Below, piece after piece: positions 28,415 through 40,200 of a stretch of DNA of 64,000 nucleotides. The translations under genes and the position numbers were made by a program. The notes under the pieces were generated by a model, which saw nothing but the letters and a program-made list of their open reading frames with translations, did no database searches and was not told the DNA's origin. Origin of the DNA: Isotricha intestinalis (taxonomy: Eukaryota; Ciliophora; Litostomatea; Vestibuliferida; Isotrichidae); contig JAJJLU010000335.1 in assembly GCA_023807065.1 (NCBI GenBank), forward strand, positions 39,826-103,825. Reading direction: 5' to 3'. Numbering within the stretch: position 1 is the stretch's first letter; the number at the start of each line of letters is the position of its first letter.

Positions 28415-31174
28415 TTAAATTTGATGATTAAAAGAATTAATGTCATTCATTAAAGTAATATATTTTTCAGTATATTTTCCATTTATTTTCAATGATGAAA
28501 GCCTATTAACTAAATTAAATAAATCACTTAATAATTGTTTATTAGTTTCAATTAATTCTCTATTATTAATTTTTCCGTTATTTAAACTGAAAATTTTACC
28601 CTTTAATAAATAACAATAAACAAAGCAAATATCAGGGTAAATACTTAATAAATGCTCATTCATTTTTTTATAAACAGAATTAACAAAATTATCAATCTCA
28701 ATTGGATTTATTTGAACAATTGTAACAATTCTCATAAATTTTTCATAAGCCCATTCATCTTGATTAGCATTAATTAAATCATAAACTTCTTCTATGGTTT
28801 CTAATTGCCTTAAATATTTAAAATTTTTAAAATTTTCACTTTTAAATTCACCATTCTTTGATAATAAGCTGTTAATGTCTTCAAATAATATTTTATAATT
28901 TGTAGATATTATTCTTTGTGGTAAATTCTCATATTTTTCTTCGTTAAAATTAAATATTTTTTTAGGTGATTTTTCTTTAATTATTGTCACTGCATCAAAA
29001 ATTAATAAATTTAACAATTGTGAATATAATCCATGATTTTTTAATAAAGTTAATAATTTATAAAATGAATCATAATTTTGTATTGGGGAAGATATGTATA
29101 ATTTTGAAATATCTGATAAAATATCTTGAAAATCTAGTTCTGATATAATCTGATTTATTGATAATCTATCACCTAAATTTTCTTCATTTTTTAATCTATT
29201 ATTTTGATTATAATTTAATAATAAATCAAAATTATCAACTTGCCTAAATATAGTTGCAATAGATTCATTATAATTATCTTCTGAAAATCGAATATACAAA
29301 ATAACTTCATTTAATTTTTCAGGAATAAATGACTTTATCATTGATGAATATTTTTGATTTTGATTCAAATAATGTTTAGAAATTTCTTTGTTGTTTACTT
29401 CAGAGAAATTCTGAATTAAACCAATTTGATATAAAATAAAATATAAATTCCCACCATCTACAATATATTCTTTTCTTTGAGAAATATAATTTAGAGCATT
29501 ATCATATAAAAGAATTGAAAGTAAACATTTAACATAATCCATTGCTGGACTTTCTGAATTTTGAATTAAATCTTCAACTTTAATTGAAGTAATATAATTT
29601 TGGAATTCTTTAAGTGAAAGAAGAGTATTTTGATTTGAAAAAATATTATCATATTTATCTTCATCAACATAAATTAAATTTAAATAAAACCAAATATAAT
29701 CATTAATATCATCTAATAATTGATCATTTAAAGGTGAATTTTTCTTAGTTAAAAAAATAAAACAAGCATGTCTAAAAGGATTATTTATTTTATCATTTTT
29801 ATCAATAAATTTAATAGCATTTTGATAATCTTCCATTTTAATTGAATCTGAAGATAAAATTGAACCAAATAAAGTAATATCTGGTTTTGAACTTGAAGAT
29901 TCATTTATGAATCTAATACATTCATTAAAAAAACCACATCTAATAAAATAAAAAATTTTTCCCCAAGTAAATAAATCATTTTTATTATATGATCCAATTT
30001 CATTAGAAAATTTAGAATAAATAATTACTCTAATGTGGTCATCAATAAGATTTTTTCTGCTTATATAATCATTTGATAATTTAAATTTAGATAATTTATC
30101 AAAATATTGATTTTCAAAATAAGTTATTGTTGATTTGATAATATTATTTGTAGTAATTGGTTGATTTGAAATTTGATATTTTAATAATTCATAAATTATT
30201 TTTCTATTAACACTTAAATTTTCAGAAAGACTTTGAATTGAGTTTTTAACTTCTTGAATTCCTGTTGTTTCAGGAGAAATACATTTATTCCTAAAATAAG
30301 GTTCTAAACATTTAAAATATTGATCAAATAAATAATTACTATTATATTCTGAAATTTCATTTGGAATTCCTAAAAAAAAAGTATTTGAAACTAAATTATT
30401 ATTTCCATTTGTTTTTGATGTTTTATTTGTTCTTTTATTACTTGTATCCACCCCTAAAATTGAAGAATGAATATAGTTAAAATTATTTTTTATATTTTTT
30501 TTTTTTGGTGATTCTACTTTTTTATTTCCTAAAATCAAATTTAAATCATCAACTAAACTATTATTTAAATAACCTTTTTTACAATATCTATTCAATAAAG
30601 AATTAAATCCAATATTTTTTGATTTATTCATTTCAATATATGATAAATTATTATTTATTGAATTTTTTCTTAGTTCAATTCCAATTTCTGAAGAATCTAA
30701 ATTATATTTTCTTTCTTTTAACCCAATATTTTCTTTTTGATCAGGTAATTCATATTTTGTTTGAATAACACTTTGAATTTCAGAAATATCTTTTTCAATT
30801 TTTTGAATATTGATGTTTTCTTTAGCTAAAAAAAAATTTAAATTAGAATCATATCTTTGCTTTTTTTCTAAATTTTTTCTTAAATTTCTAGTTAATGCAT
30901 ATAATTGATCTATTCTTTTTGTTGATATTATTGAATCTTTAGGAAGAAAATTTTCAAATGATTTTAAATTTAATTTCATATTTTCTCTTGTTGATTCTTT
31001 AAATAAATTATCTTCATAATTTCTATTAAGTGAATTGTAAGTTTGTTGAATATTTTTTATAATATTTAAAGGATCATTTATTTGATTTTGATTTTGATTT
31101 TGTTGTTGATTATTTACTTGGGGATTTTGATTTGGTTGTTGATTTGGAATTGGATTTTGAAATATACTTGCCAT
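28415..31174 (-). CDS. NUP93: Nucleoporin Nup93/Nic96
   Basis: 919 residues, close to the family length (about 820-840) plus an Asn/Gln-rich N-terminal extension. After the disordered N-terminus (1-35) comes a coiled region, then a largely alpha-helical repeat body. Family-type stretches are TWGKIFYFIRCGFFNECIRF near residues 395-415 (Nup93: W..iyy.lRcGd...A) and the C-terminal helices LKGKIFSL and LFNLVNRLSSL. Nup93/Nic96 is the linker nucleoporin of the inner ring of the nuclear pore, binding Nup205/188 and Nup62-complex proteins. The call rests on length, helical architecture and these motifs. The gene starts 112 bp from the divergent TPR gene. Confidence 0.75.
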   Translation of the reverse strand: MASIFQNPIPNQQPNQNPQVNNQQQNQNQNQINDPLNIIKNIQQTYNSLNRNYEDNLFKESTRENMKLNLKSFENFLPKDSIISTKRIDQLYALTRNLRKNLEKKQRYDSNLNFFLAKENINIQKIEKDISEIQSVIQTKYELPDQKENIGLKERKYNLDSSEIGIELRKNSINNNLSYIEMNKSKNIGFNSLLNRYCKKGYLNNSLVDDLNLILGNKKVESPKKKNIKNNFNYIHSSILGVDTSNKRTNKTSKTNGNNNLVSNTFFLGIPNEISEYNSNYLFDQYFKCLEPYFRNKCISPETTGIQEVKNSIQSLSENLSVNRKIIYELLKYQISNQPITTNNIIKSTITYFENQYFDKLSKFKLSNDYISRKNLIDDHIRVIIYSKFSNEIGSYNKNDLFTWGKIFYFIRCGFFNECIRFINESSSSKPDITLFGSILSSDSIKMEDYQNAIKFIDKNDKINNPFRHACFIFLTKKNSPLNDQLLDDINDYIWFYLNLIYVDEDKYDNIFSNQNTLLSLKEFQNYITSIKVEDLIQNSESPAMDYVKCLLSILLYDNALNYISQRKEYIVDGGNLYFILYQIGLIQNFSEVNNKEISKHYLNQNQKYSSMIKSFIPEKLNEVILYIRFSEDNYNESIATIFRQVDNFDLLLNYNQNNRLKNEENLGDRLSINQIISELDFQDILSDISKLYISSPIQNYDSFYKLLTLLKNHGLYSQLLNLLIFDAVTIIKEKSPKKIFNFNEEKYENLPQRIISTNYKILFEDINSLLSKNGEFKSENFKNFKYLRQLETIEEVYDLINANQDEWAYEKFMRIVTIVQINPIEIDNFVNSVYKKMNEHLLSIYPDICFVYCYLLKGKIFSLNNGKINNRELIETNKQLLSDLFNLVNRLSSLKINGKYTEKYITLMNDINSFNHQI

Positions 31175-31286
31175 TTATTTATAGATAATTTTAAAAAATA
31201 ATAAATGTTTGAATTTTAGTTATTCTTTTTTTAAATTTTTATTTTTTATTTTCACAATAGAATTAAAATTATTATTTGAAATTTTT
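31175..31286. promoter_or_regulatory. Probable shared bidirectional promoter (112 bp)
   Basis: Short AT-rich gap between the divergent starts of the Nup93 and TPR genes, assuming the TPR protein starts at the ATG at 31287. Confidence 0.35.
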
Positions 31287-32135
31287 ATGGAAGAAAAATT
31301 AAAAAATGAAATTGAAATAAATAATGAAATAAATACAAGTACAAAAAATCAAAATGAAAGTGATAAATTAATTAAAAATGAGGAGGAAGAAGAAAAAGAA
31401 GAAGAAAAAATAGAAAATGATAAAGTAAAGGATGAATATATAAAAAAACAAATTGAATTATGTAAACAATTAAAAAAAGAAGGTGACGAATATTTAAAAT
31501 CATTTCAATTTTCAAAAGCAACAAATACTTATACAAAAGCAGTTATAAATGTAAAATATTTAAAAAAAGAAAAATTAATAACAAGATTAGTAAGAAGAGA
31601 TTTAGAAAAAGAAGTTTTAATTCCTTCAAATTTAAATATGGCATATATTGATATTCAAAATAAAAATTGGAGTGAATGTATAAGACATTCATCAAAAGTT
31701 TTATTTGTTGATGAAAATAATGTTAAAGCTAGATATAGAAGATGCTTTGGTTATATAAAATCAAATAATTTAGAAAAAGCAGATGAAGATTTAATTGTTT
31801 TAGAAGAGCAAATTGGAGGTTCTGCTGATTTGGAAGAATTAGAGGAATTATTTGATAATTGTAAAAAAAAAACAAAGGAATCAAACAATAATAATAATAA
31901 CACCGGGAATAATAACAAGAATAATTCTAGGGATGACGATGGATTTTTAAGGAAAATGGGAAAAAATCTTAAAAATAATTTTAATGGTCCTATTAATCAA
32001 CCTGAAGTTACTATGCCTAAAAAACCTGAACAAAAAAGAGGAGTTTGTAATAAATTAAAAGCAATTTTAGATAATATTATTAATCAATGTTTTAAAAAGA
32101 AAAATAAAAAAAAAGAAATTAAAAAAAAACAATAA
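31287..32135 (+). CDS. TPR co-chaperone-like protein
   Basis: 282 residues from the ATG at 31287. The open frame extends further upstream but contains no ATG there, and the upstream translation is hydrophobic and unlike the rest. After an acidic Glu-rich N-terminal region (to about 50) there are three TPR motifs (about 55-180): KKEGDEYLKSFQFSKATNTY, SNLNMAYIDIQNKNWSECI and ARYRRCFGYIKSNNLEKADE. This is the arrangement of FKBP/STI1-type TPR clamps that bind the C-terminal EEVD of Hsp70 or Hsp90. The C-terminal 100 residues are Asn-rich and then strongly basic, ending in a Lys run. Role: probably a chaperone adaptor; no enzymatic domain is present. Confidence 0.75.
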   Translation: MEEKLKNEIEINNEINTSTKNQNESDKLIKNEEEEEKEEEKIENDKVKDEYIKKQIELCKQLKKEGDEYLKSFQFSKATNTYTKAVINVKYLKKEKLITRLVRRDLEKEVLIPSNLNMAYIDIQNKNWSECIRHSSKVLFVDENNVKARYRRCFGYIKSNNLEKADEDLIVLEEQIGGSADLEELEELFDNCKKKTKESNNNNNNTGNNNKNNSRDDDGFLRKMGKNLKNNFNGPINQPEVTMPKKPEQKRGVCNKLKAILDNIINQCFKKKNKKKEIKKKQ

Positions 32136-32971
32136 TCTATGATTTAAAATAATAAAATAGATATTGAATCTTTAAATTTATATTATAAACTATTATTTTG
32201 ATATTTTTATTTTCATTTTATATGACTGTAATTATTAATTTCATTTTTTTCAAATTTAAAAATGACAAAATAAATGTTTTAACTACTTTTCATTTATACT
32301 TTATTTTTTCTTTCATTTTTTTTCATATATTTGTTTGTACATAATTAAAGAAAAAAATTTATTTCTAAAAATCTTTTTTTACCTTTAAATTTACAAGTAA
32401 CTAACTTTTTTAAATTTTAATTTTTCTCAAAAACCATTTATTATTAATAAATGAATATAATAATAGTTCATATAAAATTGAGTTTTGAATCTTTATTCTA
32501 TCATTTTATCTAAAATTTTATGAGTATATTTTATACATAATTTTTTTGTTAATTTTTTTGTTTGACAAACTATGTATATTATTTTAAATTTAATCAATAA
32601 TTTTATTTTTGTTCTAATAAGTAAAAGTTGCATTATTTGAAAGAATTTTAAGGAAAATCCTTCGATTTCACTTTTAATTTTTCCAATAAAAAATTTATCC
32701 AGATATTTTTGATTAATTAAACTCATTTATATCAAAAAAAATCCATCTGATATAATAAAAATATTCTAATCATTCATTATTTTAAAAAAAATTAAATATT
32801 TTTATTGGGTATCAATTATTTTTCAATCAATCGATATATATATTATTATATTATAAAAATTTAATAGATAAAATAAATATTATAGTAAATGATTTCTTTC
32901 AATTTGTGTGTATTATTATTTTTCAAAATTTAAATTCATTTTTAAAATATTTAAAATAAGAAAAAAACCAT
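32136..32971. other. Intergenic region between convergent genes
   Basis: About 840 bp between two 3' ends. A 77-codon open frame on the minus strand (32493-32726) has an ATG, but its composition is like random AT-rich DNA and it has no domain, so I leave it uncalled. No RNA gene or repeat recognised. Confidence 0.5.
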
Positions 32972-34664
32972 TTATTTTTTAGATTTTATCAAACTTCTAG
33001 AAGTATTATCTTTATTAACTTTAAACCTATAAATTTCAGTAAAAACATTAGAAGATCTTAAAGAACAAATACAAACATTATCAGTTTGAATAGTAAATTG
33101 ACCTTCATAAGTTTCACCATCAATTCTTTTTAAATAATTAAATTTCCTTCCATCTAAAACAACAACACTAGAAGCTCCTTTAACTCTAACTTTAAATTTA
33201 AATTCCATTCCTTTTTTTAAAAAAGTAACTCTTGGTTCAATAATATAAGCATTATCATTATCATAGCAAATTTTTTTATTAGTTTTACTGGGAAAAATCT
33301 TATTATAATCAGGAATAATTTTAGTTTGAAAATTAATTCTTCCTTTCACTATTTTTGGTAAAATCAAACTTCCTTCTGTTTGAGGTCTATTTTTTTGAAT
33401 ATTTCCTATTTTATATTTATCAAATCTATGAAACATTTCATCATCAGTAACTCTAATTTTATATTCTAAAAAAGGACCATATAATAAATCAGTTGAATTA
33501 TTTGATCTTGCAAGAATAATTAAAACAAAATCTCCTTTTGTAGGAAAAATTGGTTCTACTGAATAAATATTATTATCATCATCATATTGATATTTTACAT
33601 CTCCTATTTTATCTTTACCATTTGCATGATATAAATCACTTTGAATTACTGAATCATGCACTTTTATTTTAATTTCTAATTCTTTACCTTTTGTTGTTTT
33701 TATGAATGGAAAAGTATGACTTAATAATTGAATATCATATTCATAATATGAATGATAAAAATTACCAAAATTTAATAATTTCTTATTTAAAAATTGTTTT
33801 TCTGTAATAATTTTATTTGTTTTTTGCCAAATATCTTCTTTAGGTCTATTTGTCATAATTAAATATTCTGGAAAAGTTAAAAAATAAAAAGGATTAAAAT
33901 AATCTTTTTCTGATTTTGAAACTTCAAAAGGTAAATCAATTGGTCCTCCAGAAGCAAATAAAGGATCAACAAAATACCATTCTCCTCTAACAAATATACT
34001 TTCCCAAAAATGATTATATATAGTTTTTGATTGGTCTTTTAATGGAGGAAGTAATCTTGAATTTCCTTCAATTCTTCTATATTTTAGATTTTTTCTTTTA
34101 CAAAAATATTCAAAATAATTACAAAATCCAATACTTAAAGCATTTCCTGTTTTATATATATTTTCTGGAGATTGATCATATTTATTATTTCTTTTTCCTT
34201 CATATCCATTTATATCATATTTTATTGTTTGACTTATATAATAAATTATCATTAAATATAAATCTAATTCACCATGTTTACCTTTATATTTGCAAATATA
34301 ATCTACAGTTTCTTCTAAATTCGAGTTTTTTTTTTTTTGGACATTCAGAAAAATAATCTTGAAAATGAGCACTTTTAACTTTTTCTTTTATAAATTCTAT
34401 TCTTGGAATAATATCATTTGGAATTCCATTTCCTTTTAATTTTGTTGGTAAATATATTCTTTCTGGGGATTTAGAACGTGATCTTGATTCTTCTCTCATT
34501 TTAGAGTAACTTGTTAAATTAAATTTTTTATTATAAAAACCATCAAATTTTGTTAATCTAGCTAATAAGTCAGATGAACCTTTTTTTATTTGAAAATTTG
34601 GCATTGTTGTAGATAATATATCTTCTGAATTTGAGGTATTTTTTACTGCTTCAATTGTGGACAT
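32972..34664 (-). CDS. Kyphoscoliosis (KY)-type transglutaminase-like protein; one-base frame break in a poly-A run
   Basis: About 563 residues if one base of the 13-nt A run (13 T on the plus strand, 34326-34338) is ignored. The frame from the ATG at 34664 reaches SECPKKK, and the frame that continues as NSNLEETVDYICKYKG is the same protein. The transglutaminase-like core is about 150-260: GNALSIGFCNYFEYFC, then IYNHFWESIFVRGEWYFVDP with the His and Asp of the catalytic triad. The position of the catalytic Cys (family vCxGY) reads LSIGF, so Cys is replaced by Ser. Two beta-sandwich-like regions follow (about 300-560), as in KY proteins. The fold should bind partners rather than crosslink or cleave. 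The extra base looks like a homopolymer sequencing error. Confidence 0.75.
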
Positions 34665-34831
34665 TTTTTATTTTTTGAAACTCTTTATTATTTTTTATTT
34701 TCTTATTTAAAATAATCAATTTGTTTTTTATAAAATACATTAACAATTTTATAAAAAAATTGCAATTAATATAAATTTATTGAATAATAAATTTTTTATT
34801 TTTTTTTTTGTAAAAAAATATCATTTAAAAA

Positions 34832-35038
34832 ATGGGAAAGAAACATGGTTCTTTAACAAGAGCAGGTAAAGTTAGAAAGCAAACTCCAAAAGTAGAAAAG
34901 AAAGAAAGATTAAAAAAACTTCCAGTTGGAAGAGCTAAAAAAAGAAGACAATATGGTAAAAGATATTCTGTTATTATTCCAGAAGCAACTGCTGCAGCTA
35001 AAAAGAAATTCAGAGCTAATAGAAATCAAATTAAATAA
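34832..35038 (+). CDS. RPS30: 40S ribosomal protein eS30
   Basis: 68 residues, strongly basic, with the family signature [17 protein letters not shown] and then [13 protein letters not shown]. Length and order match eS30 (about 60 residues). It lies in the small ribosomal subunit near the decoding centre and mRNA entry. There is no N-terminal ubiquitin-like part: the gene starts MGKKHGSL directly, unlike FAU of animals but like eS30 in many protists and yeast. No intron is needed. The 11 bases before the ATG and the first 12 bases of the coding region are the same as in the eL31 gene at 55524. Confidence 0.95.
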   Translation: MGKKHGSLTRAGKVRKQTPKVEKKERLKKLPVGRAKKRRQYGKRYSVIIPEATAAAKKKFRANRNQIK

Positions 35039-35269
35039 ATTATAATATAATAAATAAATATATAAAATTTGAATTATTTTTTTGGAAAATCCTTTATCTT
35101 TCTTTTAATATCAATAAAAAAAAAAAATAATTAAAAATTTATTCTTTCATGAAAAAGGAAATAACTTTTAATTATTTTTTATATATTTATTTACTTAATT
35201 AGTTCGAAATTTATTTCTTAAAAATTTAAAACACAAATAATAAATTAATTTGATAACAAAAATAATTAT

Positions 35270-36787
35270 TTAATCTTCATCTTCATCATTTTGATCATCA
35301 TTATTATTATCTTCATCTTCACCATTATCTTCTTCTTCATTTGGTTCTTCTTCAACAGGTTTATATTTTTCTAAAAGAATAAGTTCACCATTTTCAATTT
35401 GTTGATTTAATTCATTTAATTTTCTTTTTAAAGTTATATTTTGTTTATTCTTTAAAGTAAAAAAATAATTAATTTCTTTTAATTTTGTTTCCCATTCTTT
35501 AACATCTTTTTTTAATTCTTTAATAACTTGTTTTTGTTTAGAACTTTCAACTTTTAATTTAATATTTTTTTCATTTAATTCTTTCATTTTTAAAGAAGAA
35601 TAATCAATATTTTGTTCTGTATTTTTTAATTCTGATTCTAATTTTTTATTTTCATAAATATCTCCTTCAATTTTATTTTTTTCATCTTCAACTGCCTGGA
35701 ATTTAAGGGAAATTTCTTGTAAAAATGTTTCTGGAATTTCCAATTTTTTTGATAAAATTTCATATTCTTCTTCAGTAAATAATTCAGTTGGTAATGAATT
35801 ATTGTATGATCCTTTAAATATATCTGTAATAGATTGATTTTTTGATTTTTTAATTTTTTCTTTACGAATTTCATCAAATTCTTTCCAAATTGGACTTATT
35901 TTAATACTTAATTCTCTTTTTCTTTGCATTTCTTTTGCATTTTGAAAATCTTTATGATTTGGTATTGCCATTCTTTTATTAGGTCTACTTGAATATGATT
36001 TTCCTCTTTTTCCCAAAAATCGTTTTCTTTTTAATTTATCATCATAAGACACTTCTTCTTGATAAGAATAATCATTTGTATCTCTTATTTGATTAGATTT
36101 TTTTTTTTCATATTCTAAATCATTTTTTAATATTTTAACTCTTAAATTTAAATTTTTTATATTTTTTCCACATTCTTTATGATTTTTTGTTTCTTTTTTT
36201 ATTTCTGCTATTTCTTCTTCGTTTTCTTTTACATTTTCTGTTAATTCATGTAATTTTTGATATAATTCATTTTGAGTTTCAGGACCATTTTTTTGAAGAA
36301 GATTTTCTAAAGATTCTTTTTCTTTTTTATAAACTTTATTAATCATTTTTTCAGAATTTTCATATTGTTTATTTTTTAATTTAATATCTTTTTCAATATC
36401 TTTAATTTGATTTTCTAATTGATTTTCTTTAAATTTGAAAATTCTGATAAATTTCATTTTCTCATCAACTGTATTTTTTATTTCATTTAATTCTTTAAAT
36501 AAAAGTTGATTTGCAGTAGATAATTGTTCTATACTATTTAATTTATCTTGTAATTGAGAATTTAATTCTTCTAATTCTTGAATTTCTTGTTCTTTTTCTT
36601 TATCAATTGAAGCATTAATTTTATTTAATTTTTTAATTAAATCATCTGTTTTCTTTTTTGAACCATCTGGATTTTTTGATTCATTTGACATTATATTTAC
36701 GTCATCATCATTTCCTCCTGGACCAGATTTTTTACTTGAAACATCTTTTCCTTTTGTTTTTGTTACTATTCTTGTGTTATCTGACAT
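35270..36787 (-). CDS. Coiled-coil protein with an acidic C-terminal tail
   Basis: 505 residues. Coiled coil covers about 45-225 and 345-470, separated by a basic segment (LKRKRFLGKRGKSYSSRPNK, about 255-275). The last 35 residues are nearly all Glu, Asp and Asn. There is no membrane segment or enzyme motif. The plan of two long coiled coils with a basic hinge suits axonemal or basal-body structural proteins, or an intermediate-filament-like scaffold. I cannot assign a family. The gene is convergent with eS30 and starts about 450 bp from the next divergent gene. Confidence 0.7.
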   Translation of the reverse strand: MSDNTRIVTKTKGKDVSSKKSGPGGNDDDVNIMSNESKNPDGSKKKTDDLIKKLNKINASIDKEKEQEIQELEELNSQLQDKLNSIEQLSTANQLLFKELNEIKNTVDEKMKFIRIFKFKENQLENQIKDIEKDIKLKNKQYENSEKMINKVYKKEKESLENLLQKNGPETQNELYQKLHELTENVKENEEEIAEIKKETKNHKECGKNIKNLNLRVKILKNDLEYEKKKSNQIRDTNDYSYQEEVSYDDKLKRKRFLGKRGKSYSSRPNKRMAIPNHKDFQNAKEMQRKRELSIKISPIWKEFDEIRKEKIKKSKNQSITDIFKGSYNNSLPTELFTEEEYEILSKKLEIPETFLQEISLKFQAVEDEKNKIEGDIYENKKLESELKNTEQNIDYSSLKMKELNEKNIKLKVESSKQKQVIKELKKDVKEWETKLKEINYFFTLKNKQNITLKRKLNELNQQIENGELILLEKYKPVEEEPNEEEDNGEDEDNNNDDQNDEDED

Positions 36788-37240
36788 TTATTTATTTTTT
36801 TTTTTTTGTTTTTTTTATATTTTTTTTTAAGAGTTACTTTTTTTCGTTTTTTCTGTGTATTAATTTTTAATTTATATTTTATAATATTTTATAATTTTAT
36901 TTGTTTTTAATTTTTATTAAAATGAGTTGTATTTATTTATAATATATTTTTAATTTTTTTTTATTTTTTATCAAATTTTTCATTTGGAATTATTATTTTT
37001 CTTATTAAAAAATGAATTAATTTATTTTTTTACATGTAATACTTTTTTAAGATTTTTGGCCTAGATTCTAAAGTTTTTTCCAAAAAAATTATTTCAGATT
37101 TTGAACTTTTAATAATCTAATTATTTCATTTTGTTAGGAAGACTTAAGTAAACAAATAAATAAAATAACAAATAATTTCTTAGAATTAACGATTAAATAT
37201 TTAAGAATAAATAGAAAAATAAATCATTTAAACAAATCAA
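36788..37240. other. Intergenic region between divergent genes
   Basis: About 450 bp, AT-rich, starting with a long T run. It is too short to hold a GTPase domain for the gene at 37241. Nothing else recognised. Confidence 0.55.
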
Positions 37241-40200
37241 ATGTCTTCAAATGAAATAATAACTTTATACAAAAATTACTTTTCTGATATAGAAAAAATA
37301 TTCCCAATAGAAACAGAAAAATTAAATTCAACTCATAAATCAGCAATAAACAATATAAAAGAAAAACTAAAAATCAATAATTTATCATCAGAATCTCAAA
37401 GGCAAATAGATTTAGAATTTAACAAAATATCATCAAAAAATAATGAAATATATAAATCTAAACTATTAGATTTTCTGTCAGATAAATTTAAAGATATTGA
37501 TGGTAATGTTCATAGTAGTTATTATAATTCGATTGATGAATATCAAAGAGATGTTAATAAATTTAAAGATAATGTCATTATATCTGCACCAAAAGGTCCA
37601 AACAGAGAAAGTTTAATATTTAAATTTATTCTTGATCAAATAATGATTGATACTGAAATTATTATTAATTCTAAAGCTTCTTCTTTTGAAGATGAATTAA
37701 ATGATAAACAAAATCTTTTAAATAAAATGAACTTAAATATTAAAGATACTAAAGCTGAAGCTGATAAAATTTTAAAAGATATTGCTTTAAAAGAAGCTTT
37801 AATTAAACAAATGGAAAATGATAAAACTGATTTATTGAAATTAAGTTCCAATAATGCTGATAAATTAAGTAAAATTTTAAAAGAAAAAGGAAATGAAATT
37901 AAAAAATTAAATGAAAAAATAGAAGAATCTGAAAATAATAATTTAAAAATAATAAATGAATTAAAAGAAAAAATAAAAAAAGCAGAATCAAATCAAAATG
38001 ATAAAGAAAAAATTGTAAATTCTTCTAAAACAGAATTTGAAAAGAAAAAAATAGAATTACAAACTAAAATAGATGTTTTAGAAAAAAAAATAAAAAATGC
38101 AAATGAAGCAAAATCTTTAGCATTAAAGAATTTAACAAGAGATTTATTATTAAATTCCAAAAATTCAGAAATTGAAAAATTTGAAAATCAAATATCAACT
38201 CTAAATAAAAAAATAGAAAAATTAAATGATAAAAATATGGAATTATCATCTCAATTATTAGAAAAAGAAAAAAGTCTTGAATTAGAAAAAGAAAAATCTC
38301 AAAAATTAATTTCTGATTATGAAGAAAAAATAAAAGAGGCAACAAAAGAACATGATGAAATAGAAGAAGAAGTTAAAAGAACTCAAAATGAAGAAAATGA
38401 AAATTCACAACAATTAAAATTAAATTATGAAACAAAAATAGGAGAAATGAAAGGTAATTATTCAAAGTCAGAATTAATATATAAAGATAACATTAATAAA
38501 TTAGAACAATTAATTGAAAAAGCAAATGATGAATTATATAATTTAAAAGAAGAAAATGAAAAAGCTTTAAATAGATTAGAAGAATTAAAATCTCAAACTT
38601 TAAAAGATAAAGTTGATTATGATAAATATGTTAAAATTTTAGAAGAAAATTATAAAAGAATATTATCTCAATATGAAGATTGTGTTAAAGAAAATAATAA
38701 TTTAAAAGCTCAACAAGAAAATGATATTATTAGAGTAAATGGAGAAACAGAAAGTAAAGTTATTAAAATAACAAAAGAAAATGAAAAATTAACAAATGAT
38801 ATTGAATCAAAAACAAATGAATTTGAAAATAATGAAAAAGAACTTAATGAAAAAATTTTAGAAACTGAAAAACAAATTCCAATTCTACAAGAAAAGATTG
38901 ATGATTTGAATAAAATTTTAGAAGAATTAAAATCTAAGAAATTAAATCAAGATTCTGAATTTGAAGAACAATGCGGAAAAATAAAAGAAGAAAATGAAAA
39001 AGAATTAGATATTATAAAAAAACAATATGAAGAAGATATTGAAAAAAATAATCAATCAATTATGAATAATTTAGAATTTGCTAAAAATGATTGTGAACAA
39101 CAAAAAAATGAATTAATTGAAAAAATGAAAGAAAATGCAGAATTAAATTTAAAAAATCAAGAAGATTTAATTAAACTTTATGAAGAAAAATTAGAAATTT
39201 TAGAAAATGTGAAAAATGAAAAAATAGAAGATTTAAAAAATGAAATAGAACAAACTGAAAAAGCACATAATGATTATGTTGAAAAAACTGAATTAGAATT
39301 AGGAGAAACTGAAGAATTAATTGAAAAATTAAATGATGAAATGAAAGAAGCAACGTTAGATTTATCTACTATTCAATCTAAACATAATGAAATTATTAAA
39401 GAAAATTATGAAAATTTCAAAAAAGAAAAAGATGATTTAAAAGAAATTTTAAATGATTTAATGAAAGAATATAATGAAAGTTCTATTCAAATTTCTATTT
39501 ATAAAACACAAAATGAAAATTTAAATTCTAAAATTAAACTATTAAATGAGCAAATTGATAAAGTAAATAAAACTTTAGAAGAATTAAAAGAAAAAAATGA
39601 AAAGAAAATTTCAGATTTAAATAATGAAATTATTCAAAATGAAAAAGAATTAATCAATATTAAAACATCTTTTGAACAACAAATTGCATTAAAAAACCAA
39701 GAAATTGATTATATTAATGAACAAATAAATGAAAAAAAAGAAGAACTTGAAGAATTACAAAGAACTTTTGATGAAAAAATTGCTCAATGTAAAAATGAAC
39801 TTATCAAAGAATATAATGCAAAACTTGAAGAAATTAAAAATGAAAAAGATGAGCTTGAAGATCAATTAAATCAAAAAAGAAAAGATTTTAAAGAATTAGA
39901 ATTAAATTATCATAATACTATTTCTTTATTAACTAAAGAAAAAGAAGTTTTAACTGAAAAATTAAATAATATTATTAATCAAACTAAAGAAATTGAATTA
40001 AATCTTGAGAAAGAAAAAGAAGATAATTTAAATAAAATAAATTCCCTTAAAAAAGAATATAAAAATAGAAATGAACAATTAGCAAAAGAAAATGAAGTTA
40101 TTGAAGGAAAATTATCTAAAATTCAATCAGAATATAATGAAATGAATGAAATATATGAAAAGGATAAAATATTATGGGAAAATAAATATAAGAAATTATT

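Noticed and set aside
32493..32726. 77-codon minus-strand open frame in an intergenic region
   Set aside because: Has an ATG but no domain, signal or conserved pattern; size is expected by chance here.
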